A stretch of DNA of 40,277 nucleotides from an uncultured Sphingomonadaceae bacterium. GTDB lineage: Bacteria > Pseudomonadota > Alphaproteobacteria > Sphingomonadales > Sphingomonadaceae. The position numbers and the translations under genes are program-made. The notes below the pieces were generated by a model. That model saw nothing but the letters and a program-made list of their open reading frames with translations, was not told the DNA's origin and did not search any database. Below are positions 26,706-34,037 of the stretch, piece by piece; positions within the stretch are counted from its first letter, which is position 1; the number at the start of each line of letters is the position of its first letter. Where the stretch lies: contig CAMYJW010000002.1 of assembly GCA_947258815.1 (NCBI GenBank), forward strand, positions 1-40,277. Reading direction: 5' to 3'.

Positions 26706-27044
26706 CCTGCAACAGGCCCGCCCGCTACGCAAACGCCCTTATTGATCGCTATTTGGTGGCTGGCCTCTCCTGGGCCGGGGTGGCTGGGGTGCGTGCCGCC
26801 GCAACAAGTATTGGAAATTTTCACTTCAAATCACAGGGCAACATAGTTAATAAATGCATAGTGATTCTAATGTTATACGTGTTATATTACAAAACTAACT
26901 TATTTGTGTTGGATCACTGTTGGGGCAATTTTGAAAGTAATATTATGAATTGGGCTTTAAGTGAGGGGCGATCGGGCGCGCCTTAGCGTCAGAATCATCC
27001 GAAATCTGTTATTCTTTCACGCTGGGTCAGGGGGCTACGCGGCG
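26706..27044. other. AT-rich intergenic region between the unknown protein gene and the GGDEF gene
   Basis: The 339 bases hold no supported gene. From about 26808 to 26965 the base composition falls sharply: 31% GC by hand count over 26821-26940, while the flanks are typical high-GC sequence. It contains direct repeats such as GTTATACGT/GTTATATTA (26872-26889) and several A/T runs. It should hold the promoters of the two divergent genes and may be a binding region for an AT-preferring (xenogeneic silencer-type) protein, or a relic of inserted DNA. Confidence 0.5.
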
Positions 27045-27941
27045 ATGGGAATTGAGTTTACGGCGCGGGAAAGCGCCGCACTATACGAGCTGCTCGCACA
27101 GAGCACGACTGACATCATACTGAAAACCGATCGCGAAGGTTTTATCCGCTATGCATCTCCGGCGATTGAGCGGACGGGGCTGGTCATGCCCGATCTGCTG
27201 ATCTGGCCGCACCTTCTCGATCTGGCCGATCCGGCATGCGCGCCATCAATCGCGGCGGCGCACAACGCGGCGATAGATGGCTGGCAAGCGACCGACTGGA
27301 CAGAGCTGTGCGCGCGCACGCCGGAGGGCGAAGAGCGATCTTTCGCGGTGCGCATGTGCGGACTGGCAGACGACAGCGAACGGATTTACGGCACGCTGAC
27401 GGTGATGCGCTGTGTTGAGGAAATGCGCACGCTGGAGGAACGGCTGTTCGCTGCGGAAATGACCGATCCGCTCACCGGGCTGACCAACGCCCGCGCGTTT
27501 AACGCCATGCTGCAACATCTGGTTGCCGATCATGCGGAAGGCTGTCTTGCGATTCTCGACATCGATCACTTCAAGGCAATCACGTTGCGACACGGACAAT
27601 CGGTTGGTGACCGGCTCCTTGTCGCTTTCGCCGATCTTCTGCGCAAACTGATGCGAACCGAGGACATCCTTTCGCGCATCGGCAGCGAAAGCTTTGGTAT
27701 CCTCATGCCCGAAACCGGCCTTGGACAAGCCGAAGAACTGATCCGGGACGTGATCGATGCGCTGGCGCAGATCGGTCAGCCGATCGCACCGGGCGAACCA
27801 TTGCTGACCGCAAGCGCCGGACTGGCCCGGATCGATCACACGATCGACACGACGATCAAGAGCGCGGAACTGGCCGTATTCTTCGCCCGGTCCAGAGGAC
27901 GAAACTGCCTGGAACTGGCCGATGGAAAGTGGCGCGCCTGA
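27045..27941 (+). CDS. PAS-GGDEF protein with degenerate cyclase active site
   Basis: The protein is 298 residues. An N-terminal PAS domain (about 10-125, STTDIILKTDREGFIRYASPAI) is followed by a GGDEF-family domain (140-295, DPLTGLTNARAF, LAILDIDHFKAI). The signature loop reads G213-S-E-S-F instead of GGDEF/GGEEF. The usual Asn-Asp after FK is replaced (AITLRHGQSVGD), so catalysis and GTP binding are doubtful. It is probably a binding or sensing protein rather than an active diguanylate cyclase. ATG 27045 has GGGGG upstream; an open frame back to 26961 is unlikely to be used. Confidence 0.85.
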   Translation: MGIEFTARESAALYELLAQSTTDIILKTDREGFIRYASPAIERTGLVMPDLLIWPHLLDLADPACAPSIAAAHNAAIDGWQATDWTELCARTPEGEERSFAVRMCGLADDSERIYGTLTVMRCVEEMRTLEERLFAAEMTDPLTGLTNARAFNAMLQHLVADHAEGCLAILDIDHFKAITLRHGQSVGDRLLVAFADLLRKLMRTEDILSRIGSESFGILMPETGLGQAEELIRDVIDALAQIGQPIAPGEPLLTASAGLARIDHTIDTTIKSAELAVFFARSRGRNCLELADGKWRA

Positions 27942-27969
27942 TCGCGCGCAGCGGCTTCATCCCGCCTGA

Positions 27970-28524
27970 TCAGGACGCTTCGATCTCGCGCGGGGGCTGT
28001 CTGCGTCTGGCCCGTCCCGTTTTCGCGGCGATCGCGATCAGCACGCCATTCGCTCCTTGCCGAAACGCGATGAGGCTATAGCCGTCCTGTCCCTTGGTTG
28101 CCTGAAACCGGGCTTTCCAGTCCGCCAGTTCATCAACCGAGGGATCGACCCCAACCGGAAATTCCTCAAGCCGGGGTTCAGGCGGGCGAGGCTGGATACC
28201 GTCGACCGGCGCCTTCAGCAGGGCCGCACTGATAACCGGGGAGGGCAACGGCTCCACAAATTCGCAGCCGAAACATGATTCCCGATGCCATTTGACTTGC
28301 GCCTTCGTTGACTGTGCGCCCGGCAGATCGACGACGATTGTCTCGCCGACTTCCAGCCCGGCGTTCGTCTGCAGAAGCAGCCCGGTCTCCGACAGGTTGC
28401 GAACCACCACCCGGCTCAGATCATGAGCAGGTCCGGCGCTGACGATCAGTTCGACATGCCATCGCACATCGGCGCGCCGGTTTGCGAGGGGAAGAATCGA
28501 AATGTTGGCGCGAAGGGATTTCAT
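27970..28524 (-). CDS. PilZ-domain protein
   Basis: The protein is 184 residues. The PilZ cyclic-di-GMP-binding signature is present: the arginine-rich NRRADVRW (15-22) and NLSETG (43-48), followed by WHRESCFGCEF. The C-terminal third (about 105-184) is proline-rich, then an unassigned segment ending in a basic tail (TGRARRRQPP). ATG 28524 is chosen because GAGAG precedes it; the upstream TTG 28566 is weak. It starts 31 bases after the PilZ-XRE gene on the same strand, so the two PilZ genes are probably one operon. Confidence 0.85.
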   Translation of the reverse strand: MKSLRANISILPLANRRADVRWHVELIVSAGPAHDLSRVVVRNLSETGLLLQTNAGLEVGETIVVDLPGAQSTKAQVKWHRESCFGCEFVEPLPSPVISAALLKAPVDGIQPRPPEPRLEEFPVGVDPSVDELADWKARFQATKGQDGYSLIAFRQGANGVLIAIAAKTGRARRRQPPREIEAS

Positions 28525-28555
28525 CGCATCTACTCTCGTTAAAAGGGCATGCACC

Positions 28556-29218
28556 CTAGATTTCAATCATGATCCTGACGCTTTCAGGTCCGGTCCCGAA
28601 AGCATCGGCGATCTTCTCGCGGCTCAGCGAAAGCAAATCGTCCAGCCCGTCGTCGTCGTGTCCGGTCAACAGTTCGCGACTTGTCACGCCCAGCACGCCG
28701 GCAAGCGCCTCTATCCGGCTTTTCACCGGCTTGGCCCGGCCTTGTTCCCATGCCCACACAGTCGGCTTGCTGACGCCCAGCTCGCTTGCAACGCGCGCCA
28801 TCGGCAGCCCGCGTTCCTTGCGCAGGCGCTGTATTCGCGCGCCAAACGATTCGCGCGGCGCTGCGGGTGCCGCCGCCATTCCCGGCTCAAGACGCACCGC
28901 GCTGCGCAATTCCGCCGCGCTCAGAACCGCATCGGGGATCGGACTGCCAAACCGGCAGCCACGCAAAACGCCGCTTTCCCATACGATCGTAGCGTTTATC
29001 GGTCCTGCATCGGGCAGTTCGATCGCCAGTTCATCACCCACACCAAGTGGACGATCGCACTCAAGCAGCAGCCCGCTTGCCGATATATTGTGTATCGTAA
29101 CGTTCGCCACTTCGCCCGATGCCGAAGCACCGCGCGTTTCCAGCCGAATCGTTCGACGCGGTTTCCGCCTTTTTCCCGAAGAATCCGAAAGAATCTCCAG
29201 TTGCGCCGCTATTGCCAT
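28556..29218 (-). CDS. PilZ domain fused to an XRE-type helix-turn-helix
   Basis: The protein is 220 residues. The N-terminal PilZ domain (about 15-100) has the arginine cluster KRRKPRRTIR and NISASG (44-49). After an Ala/Pro linker an XRE/Cro helix-turn-helix spans about 126-183 (RIQRLRKERGLPMARVASEL, SKPTVWAWEQGRAKP). The order suggests a transcription regulator that responds to cyclic di-GMP. This is inferred from the two domains; no target is known. ATG 29218 has CAGGAG 8 bases upstream. It is divergent from the bufferin operon. Confidence 0.88.
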   Translation of the reverse strand: MAIAAQLEILSDSSGKRRKPRRTIRLETRGASASGEVANVTIHNISASGLLLECDRPLGVGDELAIELPDAGPINATIVWESGVLRGCRFGSPIPDAVLSAAELRSAVRLEPGMAAAPAAPRESFGARIQRLRKERGLPMARVASELGVSKPTVWAWEQGRAKPVKSRIEALAGVLGVTSRELLTGHDDDGLDDLLSLSREKIADAFGTGPESVRIMIEI

Positions 29219-29423
29219 ATGGTTTTCTCCTGAGGGCGGGATCAGGTTTGGCAATCGCGGTTAATTATTTCTTAGGGCCGCATGCGGAACGCGCCGTGCC
29301 GTTGGCCAGGAAAGACGAAAGGCGCGATCCGCTCCGTCGCCGTTCTTTTTCAGGCGCGGCAATGCTATCGTCCGGCCATGCGACGCACTGTTGTCGATCC
29401 TGCGGCGATTTTTCGTTTGCGCT

Positions 29424-29449
29424 GTAACCGGCAACCGCTCCGGTCCGAA
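29424..29449 (+). promoter_or_regulatory. SigF-type ECF promoter of the bufferin operon (GTAACC-N16-CGAA)
   Basis: GTAACC (29424-29429) and CGAA (29446-29449) are separated by exactly 16 bases and lie 52 bases before the start codon of the precursor gene. The pattern equals the one I recall for SigF-dependent promoters of the matching Caulobacter operon. A SigF-like gene lies in the same operon, so autoregulation is expected. Confidence 0.75.
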
Positions 29450-29501
29450 TGGTGTGGTGAGGCCCCAGTGCCTCATACCATACAGCGAAAGGACCTCGAT
29501 T

Positions 29502-29792
29502 ATGCATGGATCGACCAAGCTGGTTGCCGCCGCAAGCGCGTTGGCCGCTGCGGCACTGGTGGCCTCACCCGCAGCCGCAGGAAGCACCTCCGGCGCCAAG
29601 GAGAAATGTTTTGGCGTGGCGCTGAAAGGCAAGAACGATTGCGCCGCCGGGCCGGGCACAAGCTGCGCCGGGTCTTCAACGAAGGACTATCAGGGCAACG
29701 CCTGGAAGTATGTTGCCAAGGGCGCCTGCGTAAAAATGGGCGGCACACTGAAACCCCATGCCGGGAACGCACCGCCGAAACCCGCAACCTGA
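29502..29792 (+). CDS. bufA: DUF2282 bufferin precursor peptide (BufA1-like)
   Basis: The product is 96 residues with a Sec-type signal peptide (cut near ASPAAA, residues 22-26). The mature part carries four cysteines (36, 47, 55, 76) in the DUF2282 pattern: [33 protein letters not shown]. In described bufferin systems the MNIO enzyme encoded next converts precursor cysteines to thiooxazole-type groups, and the exported peptide binds copper or other metals. The ATG at 29502 has AAGGA 8 bases upstream. It is the first gene of a six-gene operon controlled by its own sigma/anti-sigma pair. Confidence 0.92.
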   Translation: MHGSTKLVAAASALAAAALVASPAAAGSTSGAKEKCFGVALKGKNDCAAGPGTSCAGSSTKDYQGNAWKYVAKGACVKMGGTLKPHAGNAPPKPAT

Positions 29793-29814
29793 CCGGTTAT
29801 ACGGTTCGGCCGGC

Positions 29815-30705
29815 GTGACGATCCCATTCCCCTTGCCCCCCTCCTCAGGGATCGGGCTCAAGCCGCAACATTACGCGCAAGCGCTTGACCATGCGTCGGC
29901 CGAAAACGCACCCAGCCGGGATGCGGACCTGTTCCGCCCCGGCTGGGTTGAAGTTCACCCGCAAAACTATTTCTGCGAAGGCGGTCCACCGCACCGCTGG
30001 CTGACCGCCGTGCGGGAACATTATCCGCTCAGCTTTCATTCGGTCGGCCTGTCGCTTGGCTCCGCAGAGGGGCTGGACCAGGCCGAACTGCTGCAACTGG
30101 CCGTGCTGTGCGAACGCTATCAGCCGGATTCGGTATCCGATCACCTGAGCTGGAGCGGGTCTGCCGGCAACCGCTATCCCGATCTGCTGCCACTGCCCTA
30201 CACGCGCGAATGTCTGGATCATTTCGCGGCGCAAGTAGCGCGCACGCAAGACACGCTCAAACGCCCCATCCTGATCGAGAATCCCTCACGCTATCTGGCG
30301 TTTTCAGGCGACGAGATGGATGAAGCCGCGTTTCTCCATGCATTGTGCGAACAAACAGGCTGCGGGCTGCTGTTCGATATCAATAACGTGGAAGTCAGCG
30401 CCACCAATCTTGGCCTCGATCCGTTTGCGATGGTCGATGCGATTGATCCGGCGCGTGTTGGCGAAGTGCATCTGGCGGGCCACGCGGTTGAAAATCATGA
30501 AGACGGGCCGCTGCTGATCGACGATCACGGATCGCCGGTGACGGACCTTACCTGGCAGCTGTTTGAACGGTTTATCGAACGCGCCGGGCCAAAACCCACA
30601 CTGATCGAGTGGGATACCGACATTCCCGAATATTCCGTGCTGATCGGCGAAGCGGCGCGCGCGGCAAACCTGCTTGAAGCAGCAAGCGTTACCCATGCGG
30701 CTTGA
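29815..30705 (+). CDS. bufB: DUF692 MNIO-family maturase (BufB-like)
   Basis: The protein is 296 residues of the multinuclear non-haem iron oxidase family (TIM-barrel). Candidate metal-ligand segments are VEVHPQNYF (45-53), FHSVGLSLGSAEGL (74-87), VSDHLSW, PILIENPSRY (151-160), LLFDINNVEVSATNLG (185-200), EVHLAGHA (217-224), IDDHGSPV and LIEWDTDIP. It should modify cysteines of the precursor with the help of the DUF2063 partner. It starts with GTG at 29815, 22 bases after the precursor stop, and overlaps the next gene by 11 bases. Residue 50 is Gln where relatives, as I remember them, usually have Glu. Confidence 0.93.
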   Translation: MTIPFPLPPSSGIGLKPQHYAQALDHASAENAPSRDADLFRPGWVEVHPQNYFCEGGPPHRWLTAVREHYPLSFHSVGLSLGSAEGLDQAELLQLAVLCERYQPDSVSDHLSWSGSAGNRYPDLLPLPYTRECLDHFAAQVARTQDTLKRPILIENPSRYLAFSGDEMDEAAFLHALCEQTGCGLLFDINNVEVSATNLGLDPFAMVDAIDPARVGEVHLAGHAVENHEDGPLLIDDHGSPVTDLTWQLFERFIERAGPKPTLIEWDTDIPEYSVLIGEAARAANLLEAASVTHAA

Positions 30706-31435
30706 AACGCTCCAACGCGCGATGATCGATGCGATCGACATGGGGCCAGACCATGTGCCGGACGCCGCGTTTGCGGGTGGACGACAACGCGTGCTGCGCG
30801 GACTGGCGGTTCATGCCAACACGATTTCGCACGCGCGCCTTGTCGCTCTGGAAGAAACATTCCCGCGCACCCGCACGCTGATCGGCGAACAGGCATTCAA
30901 TCGCCTGTCGCGCGCCTTCGTGGAAACCGCGGCGGCAAAATCCCGGCCGCTCAGCCTGATCGGCAGCGGATTTGGGGCATTTCTGAACGATCAGCGGGAA
31001 ACCAGCACTGACGCCATCGCGCTTGCCGCTTTCGAATGGGCGTGGCTGGAAAGCTATCACGCGGCAGAGCGCGATGCGCTGGCGCTGTCAGACTTTGCCG
31101 ATGCCGATGAGCAGGCGCTGCTGAACACGATTGTCGCGCTGCATCCCGCCGCCCGGATCGCGCCGATAGAGGCCGCAGCGGCGCTGGAAAACGAAGTGCC
31201 CGGCCTTGCCGAAGCCGATGCCGATGCCGGGGCCGAAGCGATCTTGCTGACACGCCCGCAAGCCGATGTGCTGATTGCGCCGGCCAGCACCGCGATGGTT
31301 CGCCAGTTCGCATTGCTTGGCGCGCCGCAGCCGTTCTGTAACCTTCTCGGCTCGGTTGACGAACAAGCCGGTGCACAAGGACTTCAGGCATCTATCGCGA
31401 TGCTCAAAGCCGGTGCGCTGGTCTTGCCGCGCTGA
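30695..31435 (+). CDS. bufC: DUF2063 MNIO partner protein (BufC-like)
   Basis: The protein is 246 residues. The N-terminal DUF2063 domain (about 1-105) is recognisable by GLAVHANTISHARLVALEETFPRTRTLIGEQAF and AFVETAAAKSRPLSLIGSGFGAFL. The C-terminal half is less conserved. Such proteins present the precursor to the DUF692 enzyme. The ATG at 30695 overlaps the bufB stop by 11 bases. A second SigF-type promoter motif lies inside its 3' end (31338-31363). Confidence 0.9.
   Translation: MRLETLQRAMIDAIDMGPDHVPDAAFAGGRQRVLRGLAVHANTISHARLVALEETFPRTRTLIGEQAFNRLSRAFVETAAAKSRPLSLIGSGFGAFLNDQRETSTDAIALAAFEWAWLESYHAAERDALALSDFADADEQALLNTIVALHPAARIAPIEAAAALENEVPGLAEADADAGAEAILLTRPQADVLIAPASTAMVRQFALLGAPQPFCNLLGSVDEQAGAQGLQASIAMLKAGALVLPR
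31338..31363 (+). promoter_or_regulatory. second exact SigF-type promoter motif inside bufC
   Basis: GTAACC (31338-31343), 16 bases, then CGAA (31360-31363). It lies in the coding sequence of bufC, about 106 bases before the doxX start codon, and could drive doxX-sigF-nrsF separately from the precursor genes. Confidence 0.5.
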
Positions 31436-31468
31436 AGGGCGTGGCAGGCCGTAACAAGGGGAACGCTC

Positions 31469-31930
31469 ATGCTGGCACTCTATGATCGCGCCGTGGCCGC
31501 CATTTCAGGCCGCTTGCCCGAAGGCATTGCGTTGCTGGTGATGCGCGTGGCGCTGGCGGGCATATTCTGGCGTTCGGGCCGCACGAAAGTGGAAGAAGGC
31601 AGCGTTCTTTCGATCAGCGACACCACCTATTTCCTGTTCAAGGAAGAATATGCGGGCGTGCCGCTGCCTTCCGATTTTGCAGCGGTGATGGCGACATATG
31701 CCGAACACCTGTTTCCGATCCTGCTGGTGATCGGCCTGTTTGCGCGGCTTTCGGCGCTGGCCCTGCTGGGGATGACACTGGTGATCCAGATTTTCGTTTA
31801 TCCCGAAGCCTGGTGGCAGGTGCACATTTTGTGGGCCGCGATGTGCATGGTGCTGATCGTGCGCGGCGCAGGGCTGTTCTCGCTCGATGCGCTGCTCGCC
31901 CGGAAAGCCAGCCAGGAAAGCGCGCAGTGA
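31469..31930 (+). CDS. DoxX-family inner-membrane protein (GigD-like)
   Basis: The protein is 153 residues with four hydrophobic helices, at about 18-36, 75-93 (HLFPILLVIGLFARL), 95-110 and 116-132. Characteristic DoxX segments are LLVMRVALAGIFWRSGRTKVE and ATYAEHLFPILLVIGLFARLSALALLGM. DoxX proteins regularly accompany DUF2282/DUF692/DUF2063 genes; their role there is unclear but may concern membrane redox or metal handling. AAGGGGAA precedes the ATG. The stop overlaps the start of the sigma gene (GTGA). Confidence 0.9.
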   Translation: MLALYDRAVAAISGRLPEGIALLVMRVALAGIFWRSGRTKVEEGSVLSISDTTYFLFKEEYAGVPLPSDFAAVMATYAEHLFPILLVIGLFARLSALALLGMTLVIQIFVYPEAWWQVHILWAAMCMVLIVRGAGLFSLDALLARKASQESAQ

Positions 31931-32451
31931 AAACCGACGATGCCACGCTGGCCCGGCTGATGGCGATGGCCCAGCAAGGCGACAAGCGCGCCTATGCCAC
32001 GCTGCTGGAAGAAGCGCGAAGCTGGCTGAAAAGCTATCTGCGCCGCCGGGTTGCGCCCGATCATCTGGATGATCTTGTGCAGGAAACGCTGGTTTCGCTG
32101 CATCGCAAGCTGGCAAGTTATGATCCATCGCGCCCGTTTCACCCTTGGCTGGCCGCCATCGCGCGCTATCGCTGGGTCGATCACTTGCGCAAACTTTCAC
32201 GCGGGGATGAACCCGCCGTCGAAGCCGATGTTGCGGTTGATTCCGACGAATCGGCGATCACCGCCCGGCTCAGCCTTGAACGGCTGTTTTCCCAACTGCC
32301 CGACGCGCAGGCCCGCGCCATAGAACTGGTCAAAGTGGAAGGCTATTCGATAGCCGAAGCCTCGCACGCCAGCGGCCAGTGCGAATCGCTCGTCAAGGTA
32401 AACATCCATCGCGGCCTCAAAAAGCTGGCCGCCATGATCGAGAAAGACTGA
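31927..32451 (+). CDS. sigF: ECF sigma factor, SigF type
   Basis: The protein is 174 residues. Region 2 includes YLRRRVAPDHLDDLVQETLVSLHRKLASYDPSRPFHPWLAAIARYRWVDHLRK (in pieces), and region 4 includes LSLERLFSQLPDAQARAIELVKVEGYSIAEASHASG. The GTG start at 31927 overlaps the doxX TGA by four bases, and the anti-sigma follows 5 bases after the stop. In Caulobacter the equivalent sigma is released under chromium, cadmium or gold stress and switches on the DUF2282/DUF692 genes. The two promoter motifs here fit that role. Confidence 0.9.
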   Translation: MKTDDATLARLMAMAQQGDKRAYATLLEEARSWLKSYLRRRVAPDHLDDLVQETLVSLHRKLASYDPSRPFHPWLAAIARYRWVDHLRKLSRGDEPAVEADVAVDSDESAITARLSLERLFSQLPDAQARAIELVKVEGYSIAEASHASGQCESLVKVNIHRGLKKLAAMIEKD

Positions 32452-32456
32452 TCGTC

Positions 32457-33113
32457 ATGCCCCATGACACCGACACGACAATCGCAGACCTTGTGAACGA
32501 TCTTCAACCCGTCCGCCCGCTAAGCCTGCGCAAAGGCATGTGTGTGGCGCTGGCCATGATCGCGCTGGGTGTGGTGCTGGCGATAACGCTGGGCACGATG
32601 CGCCACGATCTGACAACCGGCGCGCCAAGCGGGGCATTCATGGTTTCAAATGGCCTGTTCCTGATACTCGCGCTGGCGTGTGCCGCTGCGGTTCTGCTGA
32701 TGGGCACCCCGCGCGTGGGCAACGCGCAGAGCGGATGGGGCCGGGGCTGGGGCTGGGCGCTGGCGATGGCCGGGCTGTTGCCGCTGGCCGCGCTCATTCT
32801 GGCTTTCGCCAATGGCCATGCCGCCTGGGAAGCAAGCGAGCCGGTGCATGGCCTTGATTGTCTGGCCGCGTCGGTGGGGCTGGGCCTGATGACCGGCGGC
32901 GTGCTGGTGCTCTGGCTGCGGCGCGGCGCGCCGACATCGCCCGAACAGGCAGGGCTGCTCACCGGAATTGCCGCCGGAGCTTCCGGTGTGTTCGCATTCT
33001 CGTTCGCCTGCTCGATCGATGCGATTGTCCATGTTGGCCTTTGGCACGGGCTGGCCGTTATGCTGAGCGCGCTTGCGGGCCGCTTGATCGTGCCGCCGCT
33101 GGTGCGCTGGTAA
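32457..33113 (+). CDS. nrsF: NrsF/DUF1109 membrane anti-sigma factor
   Basis: The protein is 218 residues with six hydrophobic helices (about 30-46, 60-81, 100-117, 138-154, 165-185, 190-210). A short N-terminal cytoplasmic part (IADLVNDLQPVRPLSLRKG) should bind the sigma factor. Two cysteines, C135 (GLDCLAAS) and C185 (SFACSIDA), are 50 residues apart and match, in spacing, the pair known to be needed for metal sensing in Caulobacter NrsF. It is the last gene of the operon. Confidence 0.9.
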   Translation: MPHDTDTTIADLVNDLQPVRPLSLRKGMCVALAMIALGVVLAITLGTMRHDLTTGAPSGAFMVSNGLFLILALACAAAVLLMGTPRVGNAQSGWGRGWGWALAMAGLLPLAALILAFANGHAAWEASEPVHGLDCLAASVGLGLMTGGVLVLWLRRGAPTSPEQAGLLTGIAAGASGVFAFSFACSIDAIVHVGLWHGLAVMLSALAGRLIVPPLVRW

Positions 33114-33177
33114 GCAAGAGGCCGGACAAGGTTTCCTCTGCGCTGGACAAAATTCTCCGCCTTGTTATCGCAGGCGC

Positions 33178-33927
33178 GTGAAACCCTATCGCTATGTCCA
33201 TTTCATCGCCGGAGCCGTTGCTGTCGGCGCGCTGTCGTTTGCCGCGACGAACAGCAACGGGCCGCGCTTGATCGCCAAGCTTGAACAGGATGCGATGGAT
33301 GCGCGGGCGCGGGCCGAGGCCGAGAGCATCGCTATCGATTTTACCACGCCCCAAGGCTGGCTGACGCGTCATCCGTCTTTGAGCGGCGGCGAATCGCTCG
33401 ATGATGAAACCCGGGTTCGCGCGGCTATCGCGATTGCCGATGTGCCGGGCATTGGCGGCGTGCGCTGGCTGAGCCAGAGCGCGGACGGGTCTCGCGGCGG
33501 AAACGCGCGCGAGGAATCGGCCTCGTTGCACTGTCAGGACGATGTTGAAGCGATTCTGGAAGCGCGCACGATCCGCTTTGCCGAAGCGAGCGCCACAGTC
33601 GATCCGGCCAGCCAGACCGTTCTTGATGAAGTGGCAACCGCGCTGGAACCGTGCGTGGGCAGCATTATCGCGATCACCGGACATACCGACAGCAACGGCG
33701 ATGAAAACGCGAATATCGCCTTGTCCAAGGCGCGGGCGCAGGCCGTGCGCTGGGCGTTGATTGGCCGGGGCATTCCCGCAGATGGTTTGCGCGCGGAAGG
33801 GCACGGATCGAAGGAGCCGGTCGAAGGGCTTGATCCGCAGGATCCGGCCAATCGCCGCATCGAATTTTCGGTGATCGCCAAGATGCCGCTGAAACCGACG
33901 CCGATCGACATGCCCGGACCGGGATAA
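33178..33927 (+). CDS. OmpA-family envelope protein
   Basis: The protein is 249 residues. An N-terminal uncleaved membrane helix or signal (residues 8-23) is followed by a middle domain that could be BON-like (TRVRAAIAIADVPGIGGVRWL). A C-terminal OmpA/MotB peptidoglycan-binding domain comes next (IRFAEASATVDPASQTVLDEVATAL, ITGHTDSNGDENANIALSKARAQAV, GHGSKEPVEG, NRRIEF). The tail is proline-rich. It starts with GTG at 33178. It is followed on the same strand by the small membrane ORF and the helix-hairpin-helix gene with 5-12 base gaps, so the three are probably one transcript. Confidence 0.88.
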   Translation: MKPYRYVHFIAGAVAVGALSFAATNSNGPRLIAKLEQDAMDARARAEAESIAIDFTTPQGWLTRHPSLSGGESLDDETRVRAAIAIADVPGIGGVRWLSQSADGSRGGNAREESASLHCQDDVEAILEARTIRFAEASATVDPASQTVLDEVATALEPCVGSIIAITGHTDSNGDENANIALSKARAQAVRWALIGRGIPADGLRAEGHGSKEPVEGLDPQDPANRRIEFSVIAKMPLKPTPIDMPGPG

Positions 33928-33939
33928 GAGGGAAAGCCA

Positions 33940-34032
33940 ATGCCGCTCTGGTTTGAAATGCTGGTGATGATGTTGCTGACATACCTGCTTGGTCTGGCTA
34001 TCGGCTGGGCTGTCTGGAATCGGGGAGACTGA
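33940..34032 (+). CDS. 30-residue single-pass membrane microprotein
   Basis: The 31-codon ORF encodes a short peptide starting MPLWFEMLVMMLLTYLLG and ending GWAVWNRGD. It has one hydrophobic helix and aromatic residues at both ends. GAGGG lies about 8 bases before the ATG, the gap to the previous gene is 12 bases, and the next start is 5 bases after its stop. These features support translation. The ending GLAIGWAVWNRG resembles the membrane-helix end of the next protein (GLAVAWWLFARG). The function is unknown. Confidence 0.65.
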   Translation: MPLWFEMLVMMLLTYLLGLAIGWAVWNRGD

Positions 34033-34037
34033 ACGAC

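Noticed and set aside
29391..29501. Earlier start for the bufferin precursor, extending the frame upstream
   Set aside because: It would put the promoter motif inside the gene and hide the signal peptide; the ATG at 29502 has a ribosome site and a normal signal sequence.
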